DNA of 64,000 bases from an uncultured Amylibacter sp. (GTDB lineage Bacteria > Pseudomonadota > Alphaproteobacteria > Rhodobacterales > Rhodobacteraceae). The position numbers and the translations under genes were made by a program. Under the pieces are notes generated by a model. It did no database searches and was not told the origin of the DNA. It saw only the letters and a list, made by a program, of their open reading frames with translations. The DNA is taken from assembly GCA_947497475.1 (NCBI GenBank), contig CANMGS010000001.1, forward strand, positions 434,001-498,000, read 5' to 3'. Below are positions 15,718-24,907 of the stretch, one piece after another (the stretch's first letter is position 1; every line of letters starts with the position of its first letter).

Positions 15718-16428
15718 ATGCCAAGCGAACAACATGCGATTGAAATCACGAATTTGAACAAATGGTTCGATGATTTTCACGCGTTAAAAGACATTAACCT
15801 GACCATCAATCAAGGGGAACGTGTTGTGGTTTGCGGGCCCTCTGGCTCTGGCAAATCGACACTGATCCGTTGCATCAATGATCTTGAAACTCATCAATCT
15901 GGCAAAATCACTTTAACCGATACACAGACCAATATTGGCATGGTGTTTCAGCAATTCAATCTGTTTCCACATTTGACTGTCATGCAAAACCTGACACTCG
16001 GCCCAATGAAAGCTTTGGGTATGTCAAAAGCAGATGCAGAAGCCCGCGCTATGAAATTCTTGGAACGTGTGCGTATTCCCGAGCAAGCTGATAAAAAACC
16101 GCGACACTTGTCAGGCGGACAACAACAAAGGGTCGCGATTGCCCGATCCCTTTGCATGTCGCCAGAGGTACTTTTGTTTGATGAGCCGACATCTGCGCTT
16201 GACCCTGAAATGATCGCAGAAGTTTTAGACGTGATGACCGATTTGGCTGGAGACGGTATGACTATGATTGTCGTCACGCATGAAATGGGATTTGCACGCA
16301 AAGTTGCCGATCGTATGGTGTTTATGGATGCTGGCGAAATCATCGAGACAGGATCACCAAAAGAGTTTTTCTCTAAGCCAAAATCAAAACGCTGCAAGCT
16401 GTTCTTAGAACAGATTTTGCAACATTGA
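15718..16428 (+). CDS. Amino acid-type ABC transporter ATP-binding protein
   Basis: A 236-residue ATPase of the GlnQ/HisP type. Walker A is GPSGSGKST (40-48), Q-loop FQQFNLFPH, signature LSGGQQQR, Walker [13 protein letters not shown] and switch His in VVTHEMGFA. It powers import of the ligand bound by the divergent binding protein. The permease gene follows after 10 nt and the acyl-CoA ligase gene after that, so the three form one transcript from the shared divergent promoter region. Confidence 0.94.
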   Translation: MPSEQHAIEITNLNKWFDDFHALKDINLTINQGERVVVCGPSGSGKSTLIRCINDLETHQSGKITLTDTQTNIGMVFQQFNLFPHLTVMQNLTLGPMKALGMSKADAEARAMKFLERVRIPEQADKKPRHLSGGQQQRVAIARSLCMSPEVLLFDEPTSALDPEMIAEVLDVMTDLAGDGMTMIVVTHEMGFARKVADRMVFMDAGEIIETGSPKEFFSKPKSKRCKLFLEQILQH

Positions 16429-16438
16429 GGGGGCTGGT

Positions 16439-17206
16439 ATGCGATTAAAAAACTTATGCTTTCTAGCCCTACCCCTTCTGATCACAGGATGCGCAAGCAC
16501 TAGTGGGACATGGGGATGGTATGTTATCAATCCAAACACCCCAAGTGGGTTGGCAAATATCAAGTTCCTGCTGAATGGATTTGGCGCAACGATAACCCTA
16601 TCCATTATCGCAGCTTTACTTTCTATGACGATCGGTATGTTCGTGGCCTTACCCAGTATTTCGCAAAACCGCTGGGTGCGTTTACCCTCACGTATTTATG
16701 TAGAAGTCATCCGCGCAATCCCATTGCTGCCCATGCTATTTTGGGTGTTTTACGGACTTCCTGTAATCTTTAAATCAATGGGGTTAAACATATCAATTGA
16801 TCCGTTTTGGGGGGCTATCATAACGCTCGCTATTTCAGACAGTGCATTTACCGCAGAAATATATCGATCTGGCATACAATCTGTGAGCAAAGGCCAGACT
16901 GAAGCGGCTAAAACTGTTGGCCTGAATTACACCCAAACCATGCGCTATGTGATCCTGCCTCAAGCGATCCGCCGCATTCTGCCGCCACTGGCAAACCAAT
17001 TCATATACATCGTGAAGATGTCGGCCTTTGCCTCTGTGATTGGTATGCAAGAATTAACGCGCCGCGCCAATGAATTGGTGGTTACAGAATACCGACCGTT
17101 AGAGATTTATTCTCTGTTGATTTTAGAGTATCTGGTTCTTGTGCTTATCATCAGCTTTGGGGTACGATGGTTGGAACGCAAAATGGATGCGGACGAAAGC
17201 AAATAG
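16439..17206 (+). CDS. Amino acid-type ABC transporter permease
   Basis: A 255-residue permease with about five to six membrane helices. The EAA loop that contacts the ATPase is visible as EAAKTVGLNYTQTMRYVILP (residues 158-177). An oddity is the N-terminus: residues 1-18 look like a lipoprotein signal with a LITGC lipobox-like word, ahead of a short periplasmic-type segment. An internal start is possible but no better ribosome site was seen. It is a single permease subunit and so probably forms a homodimer. It is followed after 3 nt by the acyl-CoA ligase. Confidence 0.9.
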   Translation: MRLKNLCFLALPLLITGCASTSGTWGWYVINPNTPSGLANIKFLLNGFGATITLSIIAALLSMTIGMFVALPSISQNRWVRLPSRIYVEVIRAIPLLPMLFWVFYGLPVIFKSMGLNISIDPFWGAIITLAISDSAFTAEIYRSGIQSVSKGQTEAAKTVGLNYTQTMRYVILPQAIRRILPPLANQFIYIVKMSAFASVIGMQELTRRANELVVTEYRPLEIYSLLILEYLVLVLIISFGVRWLERKMDADESK

Positions 17207-17209
17207 CCT

Positions 17210-18745
17210 ATGAAATTTGATCCTAAAAACCCTCCGAAAGGGACTGTACGTGATTGGATAGATCACCGTGCGGATACAACCCCTGATGAGGTCAGTCATT
17301 TCTTTCCCGATAAGGGCACTACGCTCACTTGGGGCGAACTGCGCGATGCGGCCAAAGATGTGGCCCTGCGTCTGACGGCTTTGGGTATTGATAAGGGTGA
17401 AAGCGTTGCGATTTGCAAGCCGAATGGGCGCAACGCTATTATTTGTCTTTTTGGGATTTTTTATGGGGGGTTCCGTGCAACCCCGCTTGATCTATCGGTC
17501 GAAGCGTCCCAGTTGGGACATTCTATAAGCCATTGTAAGTGCAGATATATTTTTCTAGGTAAGAGTCAGGTTGGCCTGTTTGGTGCTGCTTTATCGCATG
17601 TGGATGCACACCCTTGTACCATTCCAGTAGACAGCCGCATTATGTTCCCAGGGGCTGGAAAACTGAAAAATGTTAAGCTGCATGAGATCACCGCGGAAGA
17701 TCATGCATTACTGATGTACACATCGGGCACCACTGGTATTCCTAAGGGTGTGGTACATACACAAGCAAGCCTTTTGGCAGGTGGTTGGGCAACCTGTGTG
17801 GCGCATAACCTAACACCTGAGGATCGCGCATTTTGTGTTTTGCCTTATTACAATATCAACGGTCTTTGTGTGACATTGATTGCCCCGCTTGTTTCTGGCG
17901 GGCAAGTTGCGATGGCAATCAAGTTCAACACCAAAACATTCTGGCAGCATTGCGAGGATTATGAGATCACCTGGTTCTCGGCAGTTCCAACTATGCTGTC
18001 GCATCTGGCGCATGATGAACGTGTGCCGAATGACGCCGCCAAAGCCCGCATTCGGTTTGGGCGATCTGCCTGTGCGCCATTGGCGCCTGAAATGCAGATT
18101 AATTTGGAAGAGCAGTTCGGGATAAAAATCATTGAAACCATGGGGTTGACCGAGGCTGCCGCCGCAATCCTTGCCAGCCCAATGTCGCGTGATAAACGCA
18201 AGATTGGATCATCTGGCAAAGGTTGCAGTACAGAGGTTGCGATTTTCAACCATAAGCAAGAACCTGTGAAGACAGGAATGATCGGCGAATTGGTTGTACG
18301 TGGCCCCAATATTCTGAAGGAATACTTAGATAATCCAGAAGCAACTAAAGCCGTGCTTTTGGAAAACGGTTGGTTCCGCACGGGCGATATGGGGTATCAG
18401 GATGAAGACGGCTATGTGTTCGTCACGGGCCGTTTGAAAGAACTGATTATCAAAGGCGATGAAAATATCGCACCGCGTGAAATTGATGATGTGCTTTATA
18501 GCCACCGTTCAGTGATTGAGGCGGCAGCCTTTGCCAATGCATGCGAAGACCATGGGCAGCGGATCGAAGCGGCTGTTGTTGTAGGCAAAAGTAGCGAAGT
18601 GACAGATGCCGAACTGATTGAGTTGTGTAAGAATCGCCTTGGCCCGTTTAAATCCCCCGACCGCATTCATTTCGTTAAAGAGCTGCCCAAAGGTGCATCA
18701 GGGCAGATACAACGTTTAAAGCTGAAAGAGCTTTTTTCTGAATAA
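17210..18745 (+). CDS. AMP-forming acyl-CoA synthetase/ligase (class I adenylate-forming)
   Basis: A 511-residue enzyme that activates a carboxylic acid with ATP and transfers it to CoA. The phosphate loop is MYTSGTTGIPKGV (about 169-181), the adenine motif is MGLTEAAA, the hinge region is WFRTGDMGYQDEDGY, GRLKELI and the catalytic Lys near the C-terminus is in PKGASGQIQR. The start 3 nt behind the permease stop means it is co-transcribed with the transporter. The transported compound may therefore be its substrate. The acid cannot be read from the sequence; oxalate/fatty/aryl ligase subfamilies look similar at this level. Confidence 0.88.
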   Translation: MKFDPKNPPKGTVRDWIDHRADTTPDEVSHFFPDKGTTLTWGELRDAAKDVALRLTALGIDKGESVAICKPNGRNAIICLFGIFYGGFRATPLDLSVEASQLGHSISHCKCRYIFLGKSQVGLFGAALSHVDAHPCTIPVDSRIMFPGAGKLKNVKLHEITAEDHALLMYTSGTTGIPKGVVHTQASLLAGGWATCVAHNLTPEDRAFCVLPYYNINGLCVTLIAPLVSGGQVAMAIKFNTKTFWQHCEDYEITWFSAVPTMLSHLAHDERVPNDAAKARIRFGRSACAPLAPEMQINLEEQFGIKIIETMGLTEAAAAILASPMSRDKRKIGSSGKGCSTEVAIFNHKQEPVKTGMIGELVVRGPNILKEYLDNPEATKAVLLENGWFRTGDMGYQDEDGYVFVTGRLKELIIKGDENIAPREIDDVLYSHRSVIEAAAFANACEDHGQRIEAAVVVGKSSEVTDAELIELCKNRLGPFKSPDRIHFVKELPKGASGQIQRLKLKELFSE

Positions 18746-18814
18746 ACTTTCGGGTTTTCGCAACAGCACCTTGCCGCTTGAACCCCTGAACAGATTATCT
18801 TACAAGATCATCAT

Positions 18815-18904
18815 ACCGTTGGAGATCCCCAATTGAGGGGCTGAGAATTGCAATTGCATAAATCCATCGAACCTGATCCGGGGCAAACCGGCGTAGGGAA
18901 CGGT
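18815..18904 (+). ncRNA. TPP riboswitch (THI element) of the thiamine operon
   Basis: P1 is accgtt (18815-18820) pairing with aacggt (18899-18904). The conserved cores are present: gaggggCTGAGA on the pyrimidine-binding side and GAACCTGATC...CCGGCGTAGGGAA on the pyrophosphate-binding side. It lies 65 nt upstream of thiD. Downstream, ttccgc (about 18931-18936) could pair with the thiD ribosome site gcggag, so control of translation initiation is plausible. Confidence 0.95.
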
Positions 18905-18969
18905 CACGACTTATGTCCCCCGCTCCCCATTCCGCAAAACCTTTGATCGTTATGAATGCGGAGTAGATT

Positions 18970-19770
18970 ATGACAGCTATTGCTTTAACAATTGCAGGAT
19001 CAGACAGTGGCGGTGGCGCTGGTATTCAGGCAGACCTGAAAGCGTTTTCTGCACTGGGCGCTTATGGTGCCAGTGTGATTACAGCGATTACAGCACAGAA
19101 CACACAAGCGGTGACTGCTGTTCAGGAAATATCCACGGATGTGATTGCGGCACAGATTGATGCGGTACTAAACGATCTTTCTGTCAATGCTGTCAAAATC
19201 GGCATGCTGTCTTCGCCAGAGATTATTTCTGTGGTGGCGAATGGCCTAAAGGACTTTGACGGCCCTATCGTTTTGGATCCTGTAATGGTGGCGAAATCAG
19301 GCGATGCTTTGCTAAAAGATGAAGCCGTGTCCGCCTTAATTTCAGACCTCTTACCATTGGCAACAGTATTGACGCCGAATCTGCCAGAGGCTGCGAAATT
19401 ATTGGGTATAGATGAAGCGGCATCATCAGAAGATATGCAAACACAAGGGCAAGCTTTGTTGAAGCTTGGCCCGCAAGCCATTCTTATGAAAGGTGGTCAT
19501 GCAAGTGGGGATGTTTGTAGTGACTTCCTTATTTCAGATGGTGATACTGTTGAGCTTACCGCCAAACGTGTTGATACGAAAAACACACATGGCACAGGTT
19601 GTACATTATCCTCATCTATTACAGCGGGATTAGCTAAACGATTGCCACTAAATGCTGCTGTTCGTGAAGCACATACATACCTGCAACAAGCGATCCTAAA
19701 AGCGGATGATTTGAATATCGGATCAGGCCATGGCCCCGTGCATCACTTTCATCAAGTTTGGACTGAATAG
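18970..19770 (+). CDS. thiD: Hydroxymethylpyrimidine/phosphomethylpyrimidine kinase
   Basis: A 266-residue ThiD, which phosphorylates HMP and HMP-P to HMP-PP for thiamine assembly. Substrate motifs are DSGGGAGIQADLKAF (residues 10-24) and TAITAQNT; the ribokinase-family anion hole is NTHGTGCTLSSSITAG near the C-terminus. It is the first gene behind the TPP riboswitch. Because no thiC is seen, ThiD probably works on HMP brought in by ThiXYZ or released by TenA. The stop codon shares one base with the thiO start. Confidence 0.96.
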   Translation: MTAIALTIAGSDSGGGAGIQADLKAFSALGAYGASVITAITAQNTQAVTAVQEISTDVIAAQIDAVLNDLSVNAVKIGMLSSPEIISVVANGLKDFDGPIVLDPVMVAKSGDALLKDEAVSALISDLLPLATVLTPNLPEAAKLLGIDEAASSEDMQTQGQALLKLGPQAILMKGGHASGDVCSDFLISDGDTVELTAKRVDTKNTHGTGCTLSSSITAGLAKRLPLNAAVREAHTYLQQAILKADDLNIGSGHGPVHHFHQVWTE

Positions 19771-20741
19771 TGGTTGATGTTTCTATCATAGGTGCAGGAG
19801 TGGCTGGGCTGTGCATGGCCACAGAAATTGCTGCGCGTGGCGGCACAGTCCAGCTGTATGACCGCGAAACATCTATTGGTGAACACGCGTGTTCTTGGTG
19901 GGCAGGTGGTATGCTGGCGCCCTTTTGCGAAGGCGAAAATACCGAAGAACCTGTTGTGCGATTGGGGCAAGAATCCATCGATTGGTGGGACAAGAACGCT
20001 GGTGGCGTTCAACGCAATGGATCATTGGTTTTGGCAATGGGGCGTGATCAATCAGAGTTGAAACGCTTTGCGCGGCGCACCAGTGATTTTGATCATGTAA
20101 GTGGCGATTTCATTACAGAAAAAGAACCTGATTTAGAGGGTCGTTTCAATGCTGGTTTGTTTTTTGGAAGTGAAGCGCATCTGACGCCAAGAGTGGCGTT
20201 GAGTGCGTTGTCTGAAAAGCTGGCCACGAAAGGTATTCACGTTCAAACGAGCTCCGCGCCCGAACAAACCACAATCGATTGTCGTGGGTTATCTGCAAAA
20301 GATGCCTTGACAGATTTGCGCGGTGTTAAAGGTGAAATGCTGGTTTTGAAATGCCCTGACATTACCCTATCCCGCCCTGTGCGATTGTTGCACCCACGTA
20401 TCCCGCTTTACATCGTGCCACGTGGTGATGGTGTTTTCATGTTGGGCGCCACAATGATCGAAGCAACCGAACGCAACCGTATTACGGCACGCTCTATGTT
20501 GGAATTACTGTCAGCGGCCTATGCGCTGCACCCAGCGTTTGGTGAGGCTGAAATATTGGAAATTGGTGTGGATGCACGCCCTGCGTTTCCAGACAACCTG
20601 CCGCGCATTCGGAAACGCGGTGATGTGATTTATGCAAACGGTTTGTACCGCCATGGGTTCCTGTTGGCACCTGCTTTGGCACGTATGACCGCAGACTACT
20701 TATTCGAGGGCAAACGCCCAGAGGTGATGGATGAAGATTAA
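19770..20741 (+). CDS. thiO: Glycine oxidase for thiazole synthesis
   Basis: A 323-residue FAD enzyme of the DAO family that makes iminoglycine for the thiazole ring. The dinucleotide motif is VSIIGAGVAGLCMATEIA (residues 4-21); the AGGMLAPFCE region and the C-terminal ANGLYRHGFLLAP are typical of ThiO. Translation starts at GTG 19770, overlapping the thiD stop by one base, and thiS starts inside its last codons, so coupling is tight. Use of ThiO rather than ThiH indicates the aerobic route. Confidence 0.94.
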   Translation: MVDVSIIGAGVAGLCMATEIAARGGTVQLYDRETSIGEHACSWWAGGMLAPFCEGENTEEPVVRLGQESIDWWDKNAGGVQRNGSLVLAMGRDQSELKRFARRTSDFDHVSGDFITEKEPDLEGRFNAGLFFGSEAHLTPRVALSALSEKLATKGIHVQTSSAPEQTTIDCRGLSAKDALTDLRGVKGEMLVLKCPDITLSRPVRLLHPRIPLYIVPRGDGVFMLGATMIEATERNRITARSMLELLSAAYALHPAFGEAEILEIGVDARPAFPDNLPRIRKRGDVIYANGLYRHGFLLAPALARMTADYLFEGKRPEVMDED

Positions 20742-20928
20742 TGTAAACGGCGAAAGCCAAAGTGTATCAGCCGTGACATTGGCGGATGCTTTGATCGAGT
20801 TGGGCTTTGGCGATGCAAAGGTCGCGACAGCGGTGAACGAAGATTTTGTGCCTGCTGGTTTGCGAGCTGCTCACATATTGAACGAAGGGGACAGACTGGA
20901 AGTTCTGGCCCCGATGCAAGGGGGTTAA
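20731..20928 (+). CDS. thiS: Sulfur carrier protein ThiS
   Basis: A 65-residue ubiquitin-like protein ending in the essential Gly-Gly (PMQGG). The C-terminal glycine is adenylated and thiocarboxylated by ThiF, then delivers sulfur to ThiG. The beta-grasp pattern starts MKINVNGES and includes [10 protein letters not shown]. It overlaps thiO by 11 nt and precedes thiG by 2 nt. Confidence 0.95.
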   Translation: MKINVNGESQSVSAVTLADALIELGFGDAKVATAVNEDFVPAGLRAAHILNEGDRLEVLAPMQGG

Positions 20929-20930
20929 TC

Positions 20931-21704
20931 ATGCGCCAATTCTACGGTGTCACTTTAGACAATCCTTTGATGTTGGGTACTGCGCTTTATCCGTCGCCTG
21001 CGATTTTGGCGGATGCTTTTGAAGAGTCTAAGGCGGCAGTGGCGACTGTGTCTTTGCGCCGTGAAAGTGGGCAGGATAAAGCTGGGCAAGAATTTTGGTC
21101 TATGATCCGCGACCTGGGCGTTGCTATCCTGCCGAATACGGCTGGGTGCCATACAGTGAAAGAGGCTGTAACCACAGCACACATGGCGCGTGAGGTGTTT
21201 GATACGAAATGGATCAAGCTTGAGGTCATTGGGCATACGGATACGTTGCAGCCTGATGTGTTTGGCTTGGTGGAAGCGGCACGCATTTTGACCGAAGATG
21301 GGTTTCAAGTGTTTCCTTATACGACTGAGGATTTGGTTGTTGCGGATAAGCTGCTGAATGCGGGTTGCGAGGTTTTGATGCCTTGGGGGGCACCGATTGG
21401 ATCAGGTCAGGGGTTGAACAATATCCTTGGATTGCGGACATTGCGTGCACATTTTGAGGATGTGCCTTTGGTGGTTGATGCAGGCATTGGTTTACCGTCC
21501 CATGCGGCGCAAGCGATGGAATTGGGCTATGATGCTGTGCTTTTAAATACAGCCGTTGCGAAAGCGGGTGATCCTGCGCAAATGGCGCGTGCTATGGCAT
21601 TGGCTGTTGAGGCTGGACAATTGGCAGCTGTGGCTGATCCGATGGAGCCGCGCGATATGGCCGCACCTTCTACCCCTGTTATTGGAAAGGCGTTTTTGGA
21701 ATGA
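20931..21704 (+). CDS. thiG: Thiazole synthase
   Basis: A 257-residue TIM-barrel enzyme that condenses deoxyxylulose 5-phosphate, iminoglycine and ThiS-thiocarboxylate into the thiazole phosphate. The Schiff-base Lys is in the [10 protein letters not shown] segment (about residues 90-99), and the phosphate-binding glycines are in [13 protein letters not shown] and [12 protein letters not shown]. The first residues [21 protein letters not shown]-like strand are typical. It overlaps thiE by 4 nt. All thiazole-branch partners (thiO, thiS, thiF) are adjacent. Confidence 0.96.
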   Translation: MRQFYGVTLDNPLMLGTALYPSPAILADAFEESKAAVATVSLRRESGQDKAGQEFWSMIRDLGVAILPNTAGCHTVKEAVTTAHMAREVFDTKWIKLEVIGHTDTLQPDVFGLVEAARILTEDGFQVFPYTTEDLVVADKLLNAGCEVLMPWGAPIGSGQGLNNILGLRTLRAHFEDVPLVVDAGIGLPSHAAQAMELGYDAVLLNTAVAKAGDPAQMARAMALAVEAGQLAAVADPMEPRDMAAPSTPVIGKAFLE

Positions 21705-22297
21705 ACTTAGATCGTTTCTACCCTATTTTTGACCGTGCAGAATGGTTGCCACGCATGTTGCCACTGGGTGTAAAGCTGGTGCAATTGCGCATCAAAGACC
21801 AGCCATTGGATGTTGTGCGGTCTGATATCAAGATCGCCAAAAAGCTTTGTGCAGATCATGGATGCGAGTTGGTCATCAACGACTTTTGGGAAATCGCAAT
21901 GGATGAAGGGTGTGATTTCATCCACCTAGGCCAAGAGGATATGGATACGGCAGATATGGCTGCCATCCAAAAAGCGGGCATTCGGTTTGGTCTGAGTACG
22001 CATGATGAAACTGAATTAGATCGCGCGCTATCTTATAAACCTGAATACGTCGCCCTTGGGCCTGTTTATCCGACAATCTTGAAAAAGATGAAATGGACAG
22101 AACAAGGTTTGGGCCGTGTCACCGAGTGGAAAAAACTTGTGGGGGATACACCACTTGTGGGTATCGGTGGCATGTCTGTGGAACGGGCTGCGGGTGTTTT
22201 TGCAGCGGGTGCCGATATCGTATCTGTTGTCACGGACATCACATTAAACGCTGACCCTGAAGCGCGATTAACAGAATGGGTGAAAGCCACACGATGA
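21701..22297 (+). CDS. thiE: Thiamine-phosphate synthase
   Basis: A 198-residue ThiE that joins HMP-PP and thiazole phosphate to thiamine phosphate. Recognisable are [12 protein letters not shown] (pyrimidine site), [22 protein letters not shown], the pyrophosphate loop [12 protein letters not shown] and GIGGMS. It starts at an ATGA-type overlap within thiG and shares its stop with the thiF start. It is slightly shorter than the usual 205-220 residues but has all core motifs. Confidence 0.94.
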   Translation: MNLDRFYPIFDRAEWLPRMLPLGVKLVQLRIKDQPLDVVRSDIKIAKKLCADHGCELVINDFWEIAMDEGCDFIHLGQEDMDTADMAAIQKAGIRFGLSTHDETELDRALSYKPEYVALGPVYPTILKKMKWTEQGLGRVTEWKKLVGDTPLVGIGGMSVERAAGVFAAGADIVSVVTDITLNADPEARLTEWVKATR

Positions 22298-23268
22298 ACC
22301 GTTATGCCCGCCAAATAATCCTGCCAGAGGTTGGCGCATCAGGGCAAAAAGCCCTAAAGGATGCCCATGTATTAGTTGTGGGTGCCGGTGGGCTGGGCGT
22401 ACCTGTTTTGCAATATTTGGTTGGCGCTGGGATTGGGCGGATCACGTTGGTGGACGGCGATGTTGTGGATGAAAGCAATCTGCACCGTCAGACGCTTTAT
22501 GGGCAATCCTGGATTGGCAAAGCAAAAGCAGACGCTGCGCAGGAAATCCTGCAGAACCTTAACCCAGAATGTGCAGTCGCATCTGTAGTTACATATCTTG
22601 ATCCCGTGAATGTTCACACGCTTATCCAAGATGTCGATATCGCGCTAGATTGCGCAGATAGTTTTGCAGCCTCTTACATCCTGTCGGATACATGCTTTGA
22701 CCAAAACATCCCATTGATCAGCGCTTCAGCTCTTGGTCTTGCAGGATATGTTGGTGGATTTTGCGCAGGAGCACCCAGTTTGCGCGCCCTCTTCCCTGAT
22801 CTGCCTGACCGCGCTCAAAGTTGTGCCACGGCAGGCGTTCTTGGCCCTGTGGTTGGCACAATCGGGGCTATGCAAGCGCAAATGGCGTTGTCAGTATTGC
22901 TTAATCTAAAGCCCAGCCCGCTTGGGCAATTGGTGCGTTTTGATGCTGCAACATTCCGATCATCAAGCTTTCGATTTGATGCTGCACCCGAGCCAGAAAA
23001 CGCCCCCTATACTTTTATTGCATCTTCACAGATAAACGATACGGATTATGTTGTGGAATTACGTGGTGATATCGAAGCACCCACACCTGTGACACCCAAC
23101 GCTTTGCGCGCCAATGCGAAAGAGTTTGGACAGAACGAGCCATTGCCCCAACAGGGACAACGCGCTGTTATGTGTTGCAAAAGTGGGTTGCGAGCTTGGA
23201 CAGCTGCGAACAGATTGAACGACATATGGGACGGCCAAATCGTTTTGGTCGCCATGGGAGATAACTAA
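22294..23268 (+). CDS. thiF: ThiF/MoeB-type adenylyltransferase with C-terminal rhodanese-like domain
   Basis: A 324-residue E1-like protein that adenylates the ThiS C-terminus and assists sulfur transfer. The start is ATG 22294, overlapping thiE TGA; the N-terminus [20 protein letters not shown] is the family hallmark. The nucleotide loop is VVGAGGLGVPVLQYL, followed by DESNLHRQTLY. The usual zinc CxxC pairs are not evident. Residues about 250-324 form a short rhodanese-like domain with AVMCCKSGLRAWTAA, whose Cys could carry the persulfide. ThiF-rhodanese fusions remove the need for a separate ThiI. Confidence 0.9.
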   Translation: MNRYARQIILPEVGASGQKALKDAHVLVVGAGGLGVPVLQYLVGAGIGRITLVDGDVVDESNLHRQTLYGQSWIGKAKADAAQEILQNLNPECAVASVVTYLDPVNVHTLIQDVDIALDCADSFAASYILSDTCFDQNIPLISASALGLAGYVGGFCAGAPSLRALFPDLPDRAQSCATAGVLGPVVGTIGAMQAQMALSVLLNLKPSPLGQLVRFDAATFRSSSFRFDAAPEPENAPYTFIASSQINDTDYVVELRGDIEAPTPVTPNALRANAKEFGQNEPLPQQGQRAVMCCKSGLRAWTAANRLNDIWDGQIVLVAMGDN

Positions 23269-23285
23269 TTAAGGGGAACACGCTG

Positions 23286-24221
23286 ATGCGTATCTTTGCG
23301 ACTATATTGATGATGATTATTGCGGCACCTGCAATGGCTGCTGATAAGATGACCGTTCTATTGGATTGGTTCATCAATCCAGACCACGGCCCGATTATTG
23401 TGGCACAAGAAAAGGGCTATTTTGCTGATGAAGGTCTGGAAGTTGAAATCGTAGCCCCTGCTGACCCTGCTGATCCCCCTAAACTGGTTGCTGCTGGTCA
23501 GGCTGACTTGGCAATTTCGTACCAACCATCACTACACTTACAAGTCGCTGAAGGTTTGCCGTTGAAACGTGTCGGTACATTGGTTGCGACACCACTAAAC
23601 TGTTTGTTGGTTTTAAAAGACGGCCCAATCCAAAACATTGCTGACCTTAAAGGCGGCAAAGTTGGGTTTTCTGTTGCTGGTGTAGAAGAAGCTGTTCTGG
23701 GTGCGGTTTTGAAAACACACGGACTTACAGTGGATGATGTTGAGCTGGTAAATGTTAACTGGTCTTTGTCGCCTTCTTTGATGTCAAAGCAAGTTGATGC
23801 TGTGATTGGCGCTTACCGTAACTTTGAGCTGAACCAGATGGAAATCGAAGGCGTAGAAGGTAAATGTTTTTACATCGAAGAAGAAGGTGTTCCAACATAT
23901 GATGAGCTGATCTATGTTGCGAACCCATCAACTATGGACACTGATAAGATCAAACGGTTCTTGGCAGCGACTGAAAAAGCGACACAGTTTATTGTGAACA
24001 ACCCTGGAACAAGCTGGGACGTTTTCTCGGGTTCTTCAAAAGAACTACAAGACGAGTTGAACGCAAAAGCTTGGGTCGATACGTTGCCACGTTTTGCACT
24101 GCGCCCAACTGCACTTGACCATGGTCGTTACGCACATTTCGAAAACTTCCTGTTGGAAAGTGGTTTGATCAAAGAGGCAAAATCCGTTTCTGATTTGGCA
24201 ATTGATTTGAACGCGCAATAA
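23286..24221 (+). CDS. thiY: Pyrimidine precursor ABC transporter substrate-binding protein (ThiY-like)
   Basis: A 311-residue periplasmic protein of the NMT1/THI5 family with signal peptide ending AMAA (about residue 18). Family words are LLDWFINPDHGPIIVAQEKG and EGLEVEIVAPADPADPPKL, then GQADLAISYQPS. ThiY binds formylaminopyrimidine or HMP-type precursors for uptake by ThiXZ. It sits within the riboswitch operon and is followed at once by tenA, whose product processes such pyrimidines. Confidence 0.92.
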   Translation: MRIFATILMMIIAAPAMAADKMTVLLDWFINPDHGPIIVAQEKGYFADEGLEVEIVAPADPADPPKLVAAGQADLAISYQPSLHLQVAEGLPLKRVGTLVATPLNCLLVLKDGPIQNIADLKGGKVGFSVAGVEEAVLGAVLKTHGLTVDDVELVNVNWSLSPSLMSKQVDAVIGAYRNFELNQMEIEGVEGKCFYIEEEGVPTYDELIYVANPSTMDTDKIKRFLAATEKATQFIVNNPGTSWDVFSGSSKELQDELNAKAWVDTLPRFALRPTALDHGRYAHFENFLLESGLIKEAKSVSDLAIDLNAQ

Positions 24222-24907
24222 TGGCTGGCCTCCCAACATATGGCAGCGTTTTTACCGCATTGCGGGACGCTGCCTCTACCCCATGGCAGGCTTATACGCA
24301 TCATGACTTTGTGGAGGGGTTGCGTGATGGCAACCTGCCCAAAGAAGCGTTTATTCACTACCTGATACAGGACTATGTGTTTTTAGTGCATTTTTCCCGC
24401 GCATGGGCTTTGGCTGTAGCCAAGGCCGATACATTGGATGAAATGAAAACCTGTGCCGCGACTGTGAATGCATTGGTGAATGAGGAAATGCAGTTGCATG
24501 TGGAAACATGTGCGGCTTTGGGTATTTCTGAGGCGCAGTTATTTGAAGCCAAGGAAGAAGCGGAAAATCTGGCCTATACACGCTATGTGTTAGAGGCCGG
24601 TTATTCTGGTGATTTTCTGGATTTAATGGCAGCTTTGGCACCTTGTGTGATGGGATATGGCGAAATCGGCGCACGTTTGGGTGCTGATAAAACATCCGAT
24701 GCTTATGAGGATTGGATCGGTACCTATGCGGGTGCTGAGTACCAAGAGGTTTGTGTGATGGTTGGCGATATGCTGGACAGTGCTTTCGCCGCACGGTTGG
24801 GCAAGGATTACACCCAAAGCCCGCGCTGGGCTGCATTGGTGAAACGTTTTGAAACCGCGACGGAGCTGGAAGTATCCTTTTGGGATATGGGATTGCGCGG
24901 CGCGTGA
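24221..24907 (+). CDS. tenA: TenA family aminopyrimidine aminohydrolase
   Basis: A 228-residue TenA of the Cys class: LAPCVMGYGEIG holds the catalytic Cys. Other family words are HDFVEGLRDGNLP, FIHYLIQDYVFL and NEEMQLH. TenA converts aminopyrimidine from degraded thiamine into HMP, so it salvages thiamine breakdown products. Its ATG shares a base with the thiY stop, and the next gene begins in its last codons. With thiC absent here, this salvage step may be the main pyrimidine source. Confidence 0.94.
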   Translation: MAGLPTYGSVFTALRDAASTPWQAYTHHDFVEGLRDGNLPKEAFIHYLIQDYVFLVHFSRAWALAVAKADTLDEMKTCAATVNALVNEEMQLHVETCAALGISEAQLFEAKEEAENLAYTRYVLEAGYSGDFLDLMAALAPCVMGYGEIGARLGADKTSDAYEDWIGTYAGAEYQEVCVMVGDMLDSAFAARLGKDYTQSPRWAALVKRFETATELEVSFWDMGLRGA

